Below are positions 38,501-48,882 of a stretch of DNA of 64,000 nt, piece after piece. The stretch is from Agelaius tricolor (taxonomy: Eukaryota > Chordata > Aves > Passeriformes > Icteridae), in the NCBI GenBank assembly GCA_023055355.1, contig JALJCS010000051.1, positions 1-64,000 of the forward strand. Reading direction: 5' to 3'. The first letter of the stretch is position 1. Each line of letters begins with the position of its first letter. The notes under the pieces are model-generated. The model made no database searches. It had not been told where the DNA came from and was given only the letters and a program-made list of their open reading frames with translations. The position numbers and the translations under genes were made by a program.

Positions 38501-41500
38501 ATTTTGGAATTTTTTCCCCATAATTTGATTGGAATTTCTGGTGGAATTTTGGGTTCAAATCCCCAATTTTGGGGATTTTTCCCTAAATTTTGAAAATTTT
38601 TTCCCCAAAATTTTAAATTTTTTCCCAATTTTTTTAAATAATTTTTGCAGTTTTATCCCAAAATTTTGTGGTAATTTCTCTTGGAATTTTGGGATTTTTT
38701 TACCAAATTTTTGGGATTTTTTCTCCATAATTTTATTGGAATTTCTGTTGGAATTTTGGGTTGAAATCCCCAAATTTTGGGGCGATTTTCTCCAATTTTT
38801 GGGGATTTTTTTCCTGAATATTTTTGGGATTTTTTTTCCCAAATTTTGGGATTTTTCCCCCATAATTTTGTGGGAATTTCTGATGGAATTTTGGGGGATT
38901 TTTATCAAAATTTTGAAATTTTTTTTTCCCCATAATTTTATGGAATTTTGGGTTCAAATCCCCAAATTTTGGGGCGATTTTCTCAAATTTTGGAGATTTT
39001 TTTCCCAAATTTTGGAATTTTTTCCCCATAATTTGATTGGAATTTCTGGTGGAATTTTGGGTTCAAATTCCCAATTTTGGGTATTTTTCCCAAAACTTTG
39101 AGATTTTTCCCTAAATTTTGAAAATTTTTTCCCCAAAATTTTAAATTTTTTCCCAATTTTTTCAATAGTTTTTGCAGTTTTATCCCAAATTTTGGGGGAA
39201 TTTCTGGTGGAATTTTGGGGCGATTTTCTCCAATTTTTGGGGATTTTTTTCCCAAATTTTGTAATTTTTTCCCATAATTTTATTGGAATTTCTGGTGGAA
39301 TTTTGGGTTGAAATCCCCAAATTTTGGGATTTTTTCCCCAAAATTTTCGGTGCCTTTTTTCCCTAAATTTTAAAAAATTTTTCCCAAAAATTTTAATTTT
39401 TTTTCCCAATTTTTTAAATAATTTTTGCAGTTTTATCCCAAATTTTGGTGGAATTTTGGGTTGAAATCCCCAAATTTTGGGGCGATTTTCTCCAATTTTT
39501 GGGGAATTTTTTCCTGAATATTTTTGGGATTTTTCACCCAAATTTTGAGATTTTTTCCCATAATTTTTGGTGGAATTTTGGGTCGAAATCCCCAAATTTT
39601 CGCTTTTTCCAGGCAGGGCCTCTCCCCCAGCCCCTCCGGGCCCGGCCCCCTCAGGGACCTCCCTGATTGGAGCTTTGCAGGTAAAAAAATGAAATTTTGG
39701 GCAAAAAAAATGGAAATTTTGGGCAAAAAATGGAAATTTTAGATTAAAAATGAAATTTTGAGGGAAAAAAATGGGGATTTTATAGGGAAAAATGGGGATT
39801 TTATAGGGAAAAATGAGAATTTTATGGGAAAAATCCAGAGGAAAATGGGAATTTTGTGAGGGGGGGAATGGAAAATTTGGAGGAAAAAATTGGAAATTTT
39901 CGGGGGAAATTCAGAATTTTGGGGAAAATTGGGGTTTTTTGGGATGAAAATGGGAAAATTGGGGAGAACTGGAGGGGAAATGGGAATTTTGGGGGGAAAA
40001 TGGAATTTTAGGGGGAAATTTGGGATTTTTGGGGAAATTTGGGAGGGGGGAAATGGGAATTTTTGGGGAAATTTGTTGGAAATTTGAGAATTTTGGGTGG
40101 GGAAATGGGGAAAATGGAAATTTTCTGTTAAAAAAGGGAATTTTGGTGGGGAAAATGGGAATTTTTGGGGGTAAAAAATGGAAATTTCAAGGGAAAAAAG
40201 GGGATTTGGAGATAAAAATTGGGAAATTTGGAGGAAATTTGGGAATTTTAGGAGAAAATTTGGGGATTTTGGGTGGTTCCAGGGTGGGTTTGGGGTAAAA
40301 ATGGGATTTTGAGGAAAAAATGGGAATTTTCGGGGAAAATTGGGAATTTTTCAGAAAATTGGGGGGAAATGAGAATTTTGTGGGGAAAATTGGGAATTTT
40401 GGGAAAATTTGGGGGGAAAAATGGCTATTTGGGAGAAAAATGGGGATTTTATATTAAAAGGGGAATTTGGGGAGAAAATTGGAAAAATTTTGGAAAAAAT
40501 TTTGGGGATTAAAAATTGGGGGTTTTGGGGTAAAAGTTTGGGAATTTGGGGGTAAAAATTTAGGGAATTTTGGAGTAAAAATTTAGGAATTTTGGGTGGA
40601 AATTTGGGGTAAAAACTTGAGAATTTTTGGATAAAAATTTTGGAAGTTTTGGGGTAAAATATTGGGGATTTGGAGTAAAAACTTGGGGTAAAAACTTGGG
40701 ATTTTTGGGGAAAAATTGGGGATTTTGGGGGTAAAAATTTGGGGATTTTGGGGTAGAATTTTGGGGAATTTTAGGGTAAAAATGTGGGGATTTGGGTTAA
40801 GAATTTGGAAATTTTGGAGTAAAAATTTGGGGATTTGGGGGTAAAAATTTGGGGGGAAAAATTCTGGAATTTTTGGGGTAAAAATTTGGGGAATTTTTGG
40901 GTAAAAGTTTGGGAATTTTTGGGATAAAAAATTGGAAGTTTTGGGTAAAATTTTGGGGAATTTTGGGGTGAAAATTTTGGAATTTTAGGGTAAAAATTTG
41001 GGGATTTTGGGGTTAAAATTTGGGGCAAAAATGTGGAAGTTTGGGGTTAAAATTTGGGGATTTTGAGATAAAAATGTGGGAATTTTGGGGTGAAAATATC
41101 GGGATTTTTGGGATAAAAATTCGGGAAATTTTGGGGTAAAAATTGGGGAATTTTTGGGGTAAAAATTGGGGGATTTTGAGGTAAAAGTTTGGGAATTTTG
41201 GGACAAAAATTTTGGGATTTTTGGGATAAAAATTCGGGGATTTTGGGATAAAAATTTGGGGATTCGGGGGTAAAAATTTGGGGAATTTTTGGGTAAAAAA
41301 TTTGGAGATTTGGGGGTAAAAGTTTGGGAATTTTTGGGATAAAAATTTGGAAGTTTTGAAGTAAAAGTTTGGGGAATTTGGGATAAAAATTTGGAATTTT
41401 GGGGTAAATTTTGAGGAATTTGGAGTAAAAAGTTTGGGGATTTTGGGGTAAAAATTTGGGGGTAAAAATGTGGGAATTTTGGGGTGAAAATATTGGGATT

Positions 41501-44500
41501 TTTGGGATAAAAATTCGGGGAATTTTGGAGTAAAATTTGGGGATTTTGGGGTAATTGTTGGGGAATTTTTGGGGTAAAATTTTGGGGATTTTGGGACAAA
41601 AATTTGGGGAATTTTTAGGTAAAATTTTGGGGTGAAAATTTGGGGTAAAATTTGGGGATTTTAGGATAAAAATTTGGAAGTTTTGAAGTAAAAATTTGGT
41701 GGATTTGAAGGTTAAAATTTGGGAATTCAGGGATAAGAATTTGGGGTATGAATTTGGGAATACAAATTTGGGGAATTTTTGGGTAAAAGTTTGGGAATTT
41801 GGGCTAAAAATTTGGGGGTAAAAGTTTGGGAATTTTGGGGTAAAAATTTGGGGATTTTTGGGTAAAAAAATTGGGAATTTTGGGGGAAAAATTTTCGAAT
41901 TTTTGGAGTAAAAATTTGGGAATTTCAGGGTAAAAATTTGGGGATTTGGGGGTAAAAAATTTGGGGAATTTCGGGACAAAAATTTGGGGTAATTTTGGGT
42001 AAAATTTTGGGGAATTTTGGGGTGAAAATTTGGGGTAAAATTTGGGGATTTTGGGATAAAAAATTTGGAATTTTAGGGTAAAAATTTGGGGATTTTGGGG
42101 TTAAAATTTGAGGATTTGGGGATAAAAATTTGGCAATTTGGGGGTAAAATTTGGAAGTTTTGGGACAAAAATTTGGGGAATTTTTGGGTAAAAATTTGGG
42201 AATTTTGTGATGAAAAATTGGAGATTTTGGGGTAAAAATTGGGAATTTTTGGGATAAAAATTTGGGGATTTGGGGGTAAAAATTAGGGGAATTTTGGGAT
42301 AAAAAATTGGAAGTTTTGGAGTAAAAATTTGGGGAATTTCGGGACAAAAATTTGGGGAATTTTTGGGTAAAATTTTGGGGAATTTTGGGGTGAAAATTTG
42401 GGGTAAAATTTGGGGATTTTGGGGTTAAAATTTTGGGGGATATTGGGGTAAAAATTTCGGGAATTTTGGGGTAAAATTTTGGGGTTAAAATTTTGGAATT
42501 TTTGGGTTAAAATTTGGGGATTTTGGGATAAAAAATTGGGAATTCTGGAGTTTAAATTTGGGGATTTTGGAGTAAAAATTTGGGGATTTGGGGGTAAAAT
42601 TTGGGGTAAAAAATTGGGGATTTTTGGGGTGAAAATGTGGGTAAAAATTTGGGGATTTTGGGATGGAAATTTGGGGAATTTTTGGGAATTTTGGGGTATA
42701 AATTTGGGGATTTTGGGGTAAATGTTTGGGGAATTTTTGGGGTAAAAACTTGGGGTATTTTGGGGTAAAATTTCGGGATTTTGAAGTAAAAATTTGGGGA
42801 ATTTTGGGGTAAAATTTGGGGAATTTTTGGGTAAAATTTGGGGAATTTTTGGATAAAATTTTGGGGTGAAAATTTGGGGTAAAATTTGGGGATTTTGGGA
42901 TAAAAATTTGGGAATTTTGGGAATTTTGACTCCGCCCCTCCCCCCCCCAGACGGTCGCCCCTCCCCCCCCTGGCGGGGGCAGCTCCGGAGGAGCCGAGAG
43001 AGCCGAGAGCTGGCGGTGAGTGACCAGTATGGACCAGTATAAACCAGTATGGACCAGTATGGACCAGTATAAACCAGTACGGACCAGTATGGGGCAGGAA
43101 AAGCAGAAAAAACCCCGAAAAAATCCCAATTTTGGGCCATTTTGGAGCCCTGAATTGGCCCCAAATCCCTCCCAGTTCATCCCAATCCCAGTATGGACCT
43201 GTACAAACCAGTACAAACCAGTATAAACCAGTATGGACTCATCCCAGTAACCCCAGAGCCCAAACCAGTACCAAAAACCCCATCCCAGTATAAACCAGTA
43301 CAAACCAGTAACCCCAAACCCCATCCCAGTTCATCCCAGTTCATCCCAGTACAAACCAGTAACCCCAGAGCCTAAACCAGTACAAACCAGTAAGGAAAAA
43401 CCCAAAACCAGTAAGGCCAAACCCCCTCCCAGTTCATCCCAGTAACCCCAAACCCCCTCCCAGTTCATCCCAGTACAAACCAGTAACCCCAAACCTCAAA
43501 CCAGTAAGGAAAGAACCCAAACCAGTATAAACCAGTATAAACCAGTACAAACCAGTAACCCCAAATCCCCTCCCAGTTCATCCCAGTCCCTCCCAGTAAC
43601 CCCCAAACCCCATCCCAGTCCAAACCAGTAACCCCAGACCCCATCCCAGTACAAACCAGTAAGGAAAACCCCCAAACCAGTATAAACCAGTATAAACCAG
43701 TATAAACCAGTATAAACCAGTATAAACCAGTAACTCCCAGTATAAACCAGTGCCGGGCCCTGGCCCTGAGCCGCTCCCTGGAGGCCGCCAAGCGAGGGAG
43801 GGACCCCGAGAGGCTCCCAGTACAAACCAGTACGGACCAGTATGGACCAGTATAAACCAGTATGGACCAGTATAAACCAGTACGGAGCAGGTGAGAGACT
43901 GGGACGGGGTTTGGGGGTTACTGGTTTGTACTGGGAGGGACTGGGATTGAACTGGGAGGGACTGGGATGAACTGGGAGGGGGTTTGGGGTCACTGGTTTG
44001 GACTGGTTTGGGCTCTGGGGTTACTGGTTTGTACTGGGAGGGAACTGGGATGAACTGGGAGAGGTTTTGGGCTTTACTGGTTTGTACTGGGAGGGCACTG
44101 GGCCATACTGGGATGGACTGGGAGGGGTTTGGCCTTACTGGTTTATACTGGTTTGGGGTTTGGGTTCACTGGTTTGAACTGGGAGGGGTTTGGGGTTACT
44201 GGTTTGAACTGGTTTATACTGGTTTAACTGGTTCATACTGGTTCGTATTGGTTTGAACTGGTTCATACTGGTTTATACTGGTTTATACTGGTTTGAACTG
44301 GTTTATACTGGTTTGAACTGGTTTATACTGGTTTGAACTGGTTTAAACTGGTTTGAACTGGTTTATACTGGTTTATACTGGTTTAACTGGTTCATACTGG
44401 TCTATACTGGTTTATACTGGTCTGACCCCTCTCTCCTCCCCCCACAGCTGAACAGGCCCCGCCCCCACCGGAAGCTCCGCCCCCTGCCGGCCCCGGGATC

Positions 44501-44524
44501 GTCGATGCAAATTTATGCAAATGA
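35555..44524 (+). CDS. MRPL52: MRPL52, mitochondrial ribosomal protein L52 (gene span, six exons)
   Basis: MRPL52 is a small protein of the mitochondrial 39S subunit. Exons: 35555-35582, 35794-35863, 39613-39680, 42951-43015, 43751-43820 (now apparently extended to 43890) and 44448-44524. The start ATG opens an Arg-rich presequence (MAARRALRL). Diagnostic blocks are GQWREA, then QGLSPSPSGPGPLRDLPDWS, then DGRPSPPWRGQLRRSRESRE, matching the mammalian QGL..NPSGYGPL.ELPDWSYADGRPAPP.KGQLRR core. Exons 1-4 join in consistent phase. Exon 5 is disturbed: 70 nt of minisatellite precede the donor, causing a frameshift relative to exon 6 and an in-frame TAA at 43853-43855. The protein is either C-terminally altered or uses an unseen donor. 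Confidence 0.9.
35794..35863 (+). CDS. MRPL52: MRPL52 exon 2
   Basis: A TTGTCACCCCCAG acceptor precedes codons for ELQARSLRPLPRPPPRIGQW and REA (last base in exon 3), before GTAAGT. GQW corresponds to the conserved GGQWR of mammalian L52. The Arg/Pro-rich stretch continues the mitochondrial presequence. Phase is 1 in and 2 out. Confidence 0.85.
35864..39612. repeat. MRPL52 intron 2 minisatellites
   Basis: From about 35930 the intron is TTTTTTCCCCAAATTTTGGGG-like sequence with both C and G runs. Higher-order duplications of roughly 450-550 bp are visible around 38200-39600, with GGTGGAATTTTGGGTTCAAA and TAATTTTTGCAGTTTTATCC recurring near 38205, 38640, 39165 and 39420. The recurring TTTTTGCAG resembles an acceptor, but no exon-like sequence follows. 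Confidence 0.8.
39613..39680 (+). CDS. MRPL52: MRPL52 exon 3
   Basis: A TTTTCGCTTTTTCCAG acceptor is followed by codons reading QGLSPSPSGPGPLRDLPDWS and FA, before GTAAAA, in phase 1. This is the most diagnostic segment of the gene. Confidence 0.95.
39681..42950. repeat. MRPL52 intron 3 minisatellites
   Basis: From 39690 to 40500 there is GGGAATTTTGGGGGAAAAT-type sequence. From 40510 to 42920 there is a 15-25-bp family GGGGTAAAAATTTGGGGATT, strongly G-rich on the non-template strand. Long minus-strand frames here are Phe/Pro/Gln/Ile/Lys repeat translations. A TCCGCCCCTCCCCCCCCCAG acceptor closes the intron. Confidence 0.85.
42951..43015 (+). CDS. MRPL52: MRPL52 exon 4
   Basis: Encodes DGRPSPPWRGQLRRSRESRE and LA, before GTGAGT. 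Phase is 1 in and 0 out. It matches the DGRPAPP.KGQLRRK..RE block of mammalian L52. Confidence 0.95.
43016..43750. repeat. MRPL52 intron 4: CCAGTATAAACCAGTA minisatellite
   Basis: The intron is built from 10-bp units TATAAACCAG, TACAAACCAG and TATGGACCAG with spacer CCCCAAACCCCATCCCAGT. It runs directly into the exon 5 acceptor, which is itself ACCAG with no pyrimidine tract. Confidence 0.9.
43751..43890 (+). CDS. MRPL52: MRPL52 exon 5, with a 70-nt minisatellite insertion at its 3' end
   Basis: The first 70 nt encode CRALALSRSLEAAKRGRDPE and RLP, matching the conserved helix after the LRR.. block. They end CTCCCAG at 43820. Seven 10-bp units (43821-43890), each ending CCAG or GCAG, follow, and then a good GTGAGA donor. 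Read through, the frame gives [14 protein letters not shown] and TAA at 43853-43855. That stop is 35 nt before the donor, close enough that nonsense-mediated decay is not expected. Without the 70 nt, the exon would end in phase 1, exactly as exon 6 needs. Confidence 0.75.
43891..44447. repeat. MRPL52 intron 5: TACTGGTTTA minisatellite
   Basis: The same repeat family as intron 4 but in inverse orientation (ACTGGTTTATACTGG, ACTGGGAGGG). The two introns therefore face each other across exon 5 as an inverted pair. A CTCTCCTCCCCCCACAG acceptor closes it. Confidence 0.85.
44448..44524 (+). CDS. MRPL52: MRPL52 exon 6 (terminal exon)
   Basis: After a strong acceptor, the phase 1 reading gives EQAPPPPEAPPPAGPGIVDA and NLCK, then TGA at 44522-44524, just before AATAAA at 44532-44537. 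Phase 0 reads on past the polyA signal, and phase 2 stops at once. Mammalian L52 also ends in a low-complexity tail. Whether this exon is still read in its old frame depends on the exon 5 insertion. Confidence 0.7.
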
Positions 44525-45245
44525 GACGCAAAATAAAGTTGGCGTTGCCAGTGAGGAGTGGTGGTTACTGGTTTATACTGGGAGGGACTGGGAATGGATC
44601 TGACCCCACCCACATCGTTAATATGTAGATTTATGCAAATGAGATGCAAAACAGAGCTGGTTCTGTCTTTGTAAACGGGGACTGGGGGTTACTGGTTTAT
44701 ACTGGGAGGGACTGGGAGGGGCTGTAGCCCCTCCCACAAACTTAATATGTAAATTTATGCAAATTAGATGAAATAGAGCATTGGTTTAATCTCTGTGGGA
44801 GGGGACTGGGGGTTACTGGTTTATACTGGTTTGTACTGGGAGGGGCTTGGGGGTGGGCCTGACCTGCGTAAATCGTGTTAATATGCAAATTTATGCAAAT
44901 GAGACGCAAACTTTTGATAGGTGGGGTCAGTGCAGATGAAGGTTTGGGAACTGGGAGGGAACTGGGAGTTACTGGTTTATACTGGGAGGGGCTGTAGCTC
45001 CGCCCATTTTGTCATATGCAAATTTATGCAAATCAGACGTGAAATAAACACTAATTACGGATTTGCGGATGGGGACTGGGGGTTACTGGTTTATACTGGG
45101 AGGGACTGGGAGTGGCTGGAGCCCCGCCCACAAACTTAATATGCAAATTTATGCAGATCAGATTAAATATAGCATCGGTTTCATCTCTGTGGGAGGGGAC
45201 TGGGGGTTACTGGTCTATACTGGTCTATACTGGTCTATACTGGTT
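44505..45245 (+). repeat. Six tandem ~118-136-bp units derived from the MRPL52 3' end
   Basis: ATTTATGCAA starts at 44511 (inside the gene), 44629, 44753, 44889, 45022 and 45147, each in a context like ATATGCAAATTTATGCAAAT and followed by ACTGGGGGTTACTGGTTTAT. The first copy overlaps the last codons and the polyA signal of MRPL52, so the array appears to be a duplication of the gene's 3' end. The copy at 45022 retains AATAAA, but others do not. Confidence 0.8.
44532..44537 (+). terminator. MRPL52: MRPL52 polyadenylation signal (AATAAA)
   Basis: AATAAA lies 8 nt after the terminal-exon stop, in the sequence GCAAAATAAAGTTGG. Confidence 0.7.
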
Positions 45246-47095
45246 TGAGGTTTGGGGGCTCCCAAAATTCCCAAATTCCCCAAATTTTTTCCCAAATTTT
45301 TCCCAAATTTTTCCCCAAATTCCCAAAAAAATGGCCCAAAAATGCCCCAAAAATGCCCCAAAATTCCCCAATTTGGAGATGGGGGAGGGGAAAATCGGTG
45401 CCGGGGGGGTCCCCAAAATTCCCAAATTCCCAAAATTCCCAAATTCCCAAATTCCCACTGGGAACCTCCCCCAAAAAAACCAAAAAACCCAAAAAATCCC
45501 CCCCAAAAATTCAGATTTTTTGCCTCTACAATCCCCATTTTTCGCTCTAAAAACCCAAAAATTTTTTACCCAAAATCCCGGATTTTTACCCCAAACCAAA
45601 AACCCCAAAAAACCCCAAAACCACCCCAAAAATCCCACCAAAAAAATCCCCAAAATTCCCCAAAAATTCAGATTTTCTACTCTAAAATCCCCATTTTTCG
45701 CCCTAAAAACCCCAAATTTTTTGCCCAAATTCCAAGATTTTTCCCCCAACCAAAAAGACCCAAAAAACCCAAAACCACCTCAAAAATCCCCAAAAATCCC
45801 AAAAAGATTCCCCAAAAAGTTCCCATTTTTTGCTCTAAAATCCCCATTTTTCACCCTAAAACCCCCAAATTTTTTGCCCAAACTCCCGGATTTTCCCCCA
45901 AACCAAAAACCCCAAAAAACCCAAAAACCACCCCAAAAATCCCTTAAAAAATCTCCAAAAATCCCCAAAAAATCCCCCAAAACTCCCAAATTTTCGCTCT
46001 AAAATCCCCATTTTTGGCCCGAAAAACCCCAAATTTTTTACCCAAAATCCCTGGATTTTTCCCCAAACCAAAAACCCCCAAAACCCCAAAACCACCCCAA
46101 AAATCCCCCCAAAAAATCCCCCAAAATTCCCCAAAAATTCAGATTTTTGACTCTAAAATTCCCATTTTTCCCTCTAAAAACCCCAAATTTTTTACCCTAA
46201 ATCCTGGATTTTTCACCCAAACCAAAAACCCCAAAAATCCCCAAAACCACCCCCAACAAATCCCAATTTTTGCCTAAAAAAATCCCCATTTTTTGCTCTA
46301 AAATCCCCATTTTTCACCCTAAAACCCCCAAATTTTTTGCTAAAACCCCCAAATTTTTTGCCCTAAATCCCGGATTTTTTCCCTAAACCAAAAACCCCAA
46401 AAAACCCAAAAACCACCCCAAAAATCCCCCCAAAAAATAAAAAAAAATCCCCAAAATTCAAAATTTGTTCCTCTAAAATCCCCGTTTTTGCTCTAAAAAC
46501 CCCAAAATATTTTATAAAAACCCCGAATTTTCTTGCCCTAAATCCTGGATTTTTCCCCCAAACCCAAAACCCCAAAAAACCCAAAAACCACCCCAAAAAT
46601 TCCACCAAAAAAATCCCCAAAAGTCCCCTCAAAAATCCCAAATTTTGGCTCTAAAATCCCCATTTTTCCCTCTAAAATCCCCATTTTTGGCCCTAAAAAC
46701 CTCAAATTTTTTTCCCAAAATCTTCATTTTTCCCCCATACCCAAAACCCCCCAAAAAACCAAAAAAAACCCTTAAAAAGCCCCAAATTTGTCTCTAAAAA
46801 TCCCCATTTTTTGCCTCTAAAATCCCCATTCTTTGCTCTAAAACCCCCAAATTTTTTCCCAAAAACCCCAAATTTTTCCTAAAACCCCCAAATAATTTCC
46901 CCAACCAACAAACCCCAAAAATCCCCTCAAACCACCCCAAAAATCCCACCAAAAATCCACAACCAGTCCCAAAAATTCCGATAAAAATCCGATTTTTCCC
47001 TCTAAAATCTCCATTTTTCCCTCTAAAAACCCCACATTTTTTGCTAAAAACCTCGGGGTTTTTGCCCCAAATCCCGTGGTTTTCCCCTCGAGAGG
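45246..47095. repeat. Intergenic ~170-200-bp repeat of CCCCAAAAACCACCCC / CCCCATTTTTCGC type
   Basis: Units alternate an AAAAACCCCAAAAAACCCC part with a CTCTAAAATCCCCATTTTT part and TTTTGCCCAAATCCCGGATT. The plus strand is C/A-rich, so the minus strand is G/T-rich in the direction of RABGGTA transcription. There is no gene. Open frames on both strands are repeat translations. Confidence 0.85.
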
Positions 47096-47164
47096 GAGGC
47101 GGGGCCTGGAACCAGTACAAACCAGTATAAACCAGTATAAACCAGTACAAACCAGTACAAACCA

Positions 47165-48475
47165 GGCAGGATTCCTATGGGGTGAATGGATGGCTCACTA
47201 TGTGGCAGGGGGGTCCTCATAGGGTAAATCAATGGCTCACTTTGTGGCAGGGGGTTCTGGCCTTATATGGGGAGGGGGCTTTAGCTCATTATTTGGCAGA
47301 GGGGTCCCTATAGGGCAAATCAATGGCTCACTATGTGGCAGGGGGGTTCTATGACTCAATATGGGGAGGGGTCTTGGCTCATTATTTGGCAAGGGGATCC
47401 CTATGGAGTCAAAGAATGGCTCACTATGTGGCAGGGGGTCCCTATAGGGTAAATCAATGGCTCACAATGTGGCAGGGGATGCCTATGGGTAATTCAATGG
47501 CTCACAATGTGGCAGGGAGGGTCTATGGGGGTTTTAATGGCTCACTATGTAGCAGGGCGGTCTGGCCCTATATGGGGAGGGGGCTTCGGCTCATTATTTG
47601 GCACAGGGATCCCTATAGGGCAAATCAATGGCTCACTATATGGCAGGGGTTCTATGACTCAATATGGGGAGGGGGCTTGGCTCACTATGTGGCAGGGAGT
47701 CCCTATAGGGTGAATCAATGGCTCACAATGTGGCAGGGGGTGCCTATGGGTAATTCAATGGCTCACAATGTGGCAGGGAGGGTCTATAGGGGCAGTAGCT
47801 CAATATTTGGCAGGGAGGGGTCTATGGGGGTTTTAATGGCTCACTATGTAGCAGGGCGGTCTGGCCCTAAATGGGGAGGGGGCTTCGGCTCACTATGTGG
47901 CACAGGGATCCCTATAGGGCAAATAAATGGCTCACTATGTGGCAGGGGGTTTTATGACTCAATATGGGGAGGGGTCTTGGCTCGGTATTTGGCAGGGGGT
48001 CCCTATAGGGCAAATCAATGGCTCACAATGTGGCAGGGGGGTCCGGTCCCATACGGGGAGGGGGCTTTAGCTCATTATTTGGCAGAGGGGTCCCTTTAGG
48101 GCAAATTAATGGCTCACAATGTGGCAGGGGGGCTCCCGATGGGCTGAACAAATGGCTCACTATGTGGCATGGGGTCTGGTCCCATATAGGGAGGGGACTT
48201 TGGCTCAGTATTTGGCACGGGGGTCCCCATTGACTATATCAATGGCTCACTTTATGGCAGGAGGGGGGGGGGCTTTGGCTCAGTATTTGGCAGGGGGGTC
48301 CCTATAGGATAAATTAATGGCTCACAATCTGGTGAGGGTGTTTGGGATCACTTTGTGGCAGGAATTCTCTATAGGGTGATTGAGCGGCTCACTATATGGC
48401 AGGGCCTAAGATCACTATTTGGCAAGGCCTCGCCCCAGGGCTGAGCGATGGCTCACTATTTGGCAGCGACTCATT
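47165..48475. repeat. Intergenic ~55-bp repeat with a GGCTCACTATGTGGCAGGGG core
   Basis: More than twenty copies of GGCTCA(C/T)(T/A)AT(G/T)TGGCAG(A/G)GGG alternate with CCCTATAGGGTAAATCAATG or TCTGGCCCTATATGGGGAGG. A 260-bp super-unit repeats near 47430, 47720 and 48000. A 258-codon frame through it is a repeat translation. Confidence 0.85.
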
Positions 48476-48570
48476 GCCCCCCCTCCCCCATCGCCATGGG
48501 GATGAACTGGGATGGGACTGGTTTATACTGGGAGGGGACTGGGACAAACTGGTTTGAACTGGGCCATCTC

Positions 48571-48576
48571 TTTATT
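48571..48576 (-). terminator. RABGGTA: RABGGTA polyadenylation signal (AATAAA on the minus strand)
   Basis: TTTATT on the plus strand lies about 160 nt past the RABGGTA stop codon. Between them (48590-48700) is a short repeat of GAACCCGGAAGTG units, an ETS-like core. Confidence 0.75.
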
Positions 48577-48733
48577 GAACACCGGAAGAAGCGGAGCCGA
48601 ACCCGGAAGTGCTCGCGCCGAACCCGGAAGTGTTCGCACTGAACCCGGAAGTGCTCGCGCCGAACGGGGGAAAGGGGGAGCGGCCACCCCGCAGGGAGGG
48701 GGCGTGGCCAGCAGCAGCCGCAGCAGCAGCCAA

Positions 48734-48882
48734 TCAGCTGAAGGTGACGTCAACGCCGGGGAGGAGCTCGGCCAGCTGGGCGGGGCCGCCGGGGGCGGAG
48801 CCCAGCGGGGTCTCAGCCAATCCCAGCTGGGCCAGGCGGGGCCAGGCAGCCAATGGGGCCAGGGCGGAGGCGTGGCCAATGG
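48734..48882 (-). CDS. RABGGTA: RABGGTA last exon
   Basis: Encodes [20 protein letters not shown], then LAETPLG and [14 protein letters not shown] before TGA, matching the final LRR and the LAELLPS.. end of the mammalian protein. A GGCCCCGCCCCCAG acceptor at 48883 needs phase 1 upstream (donor at 49312). The alternative start at 48895 needs phase 0 (donor at 49301) and adds APPP-type residues. Confidence 0.88.

Noticed and set aside
38205..39440. Repeated TTTTTGCAG acceptor-like sites in MRPL52 intron 2
   Set aside because: What follows is TTTTATCC and repeat with no conserved coding sequence, so they are not exon copies.
47323..48099. 258-codon frame in the GGCTCACTATGTGGCAG array
   Set aside because: Translation of a ~55-bp repeat with no splice or promoter context, lying past both converging gene ends.
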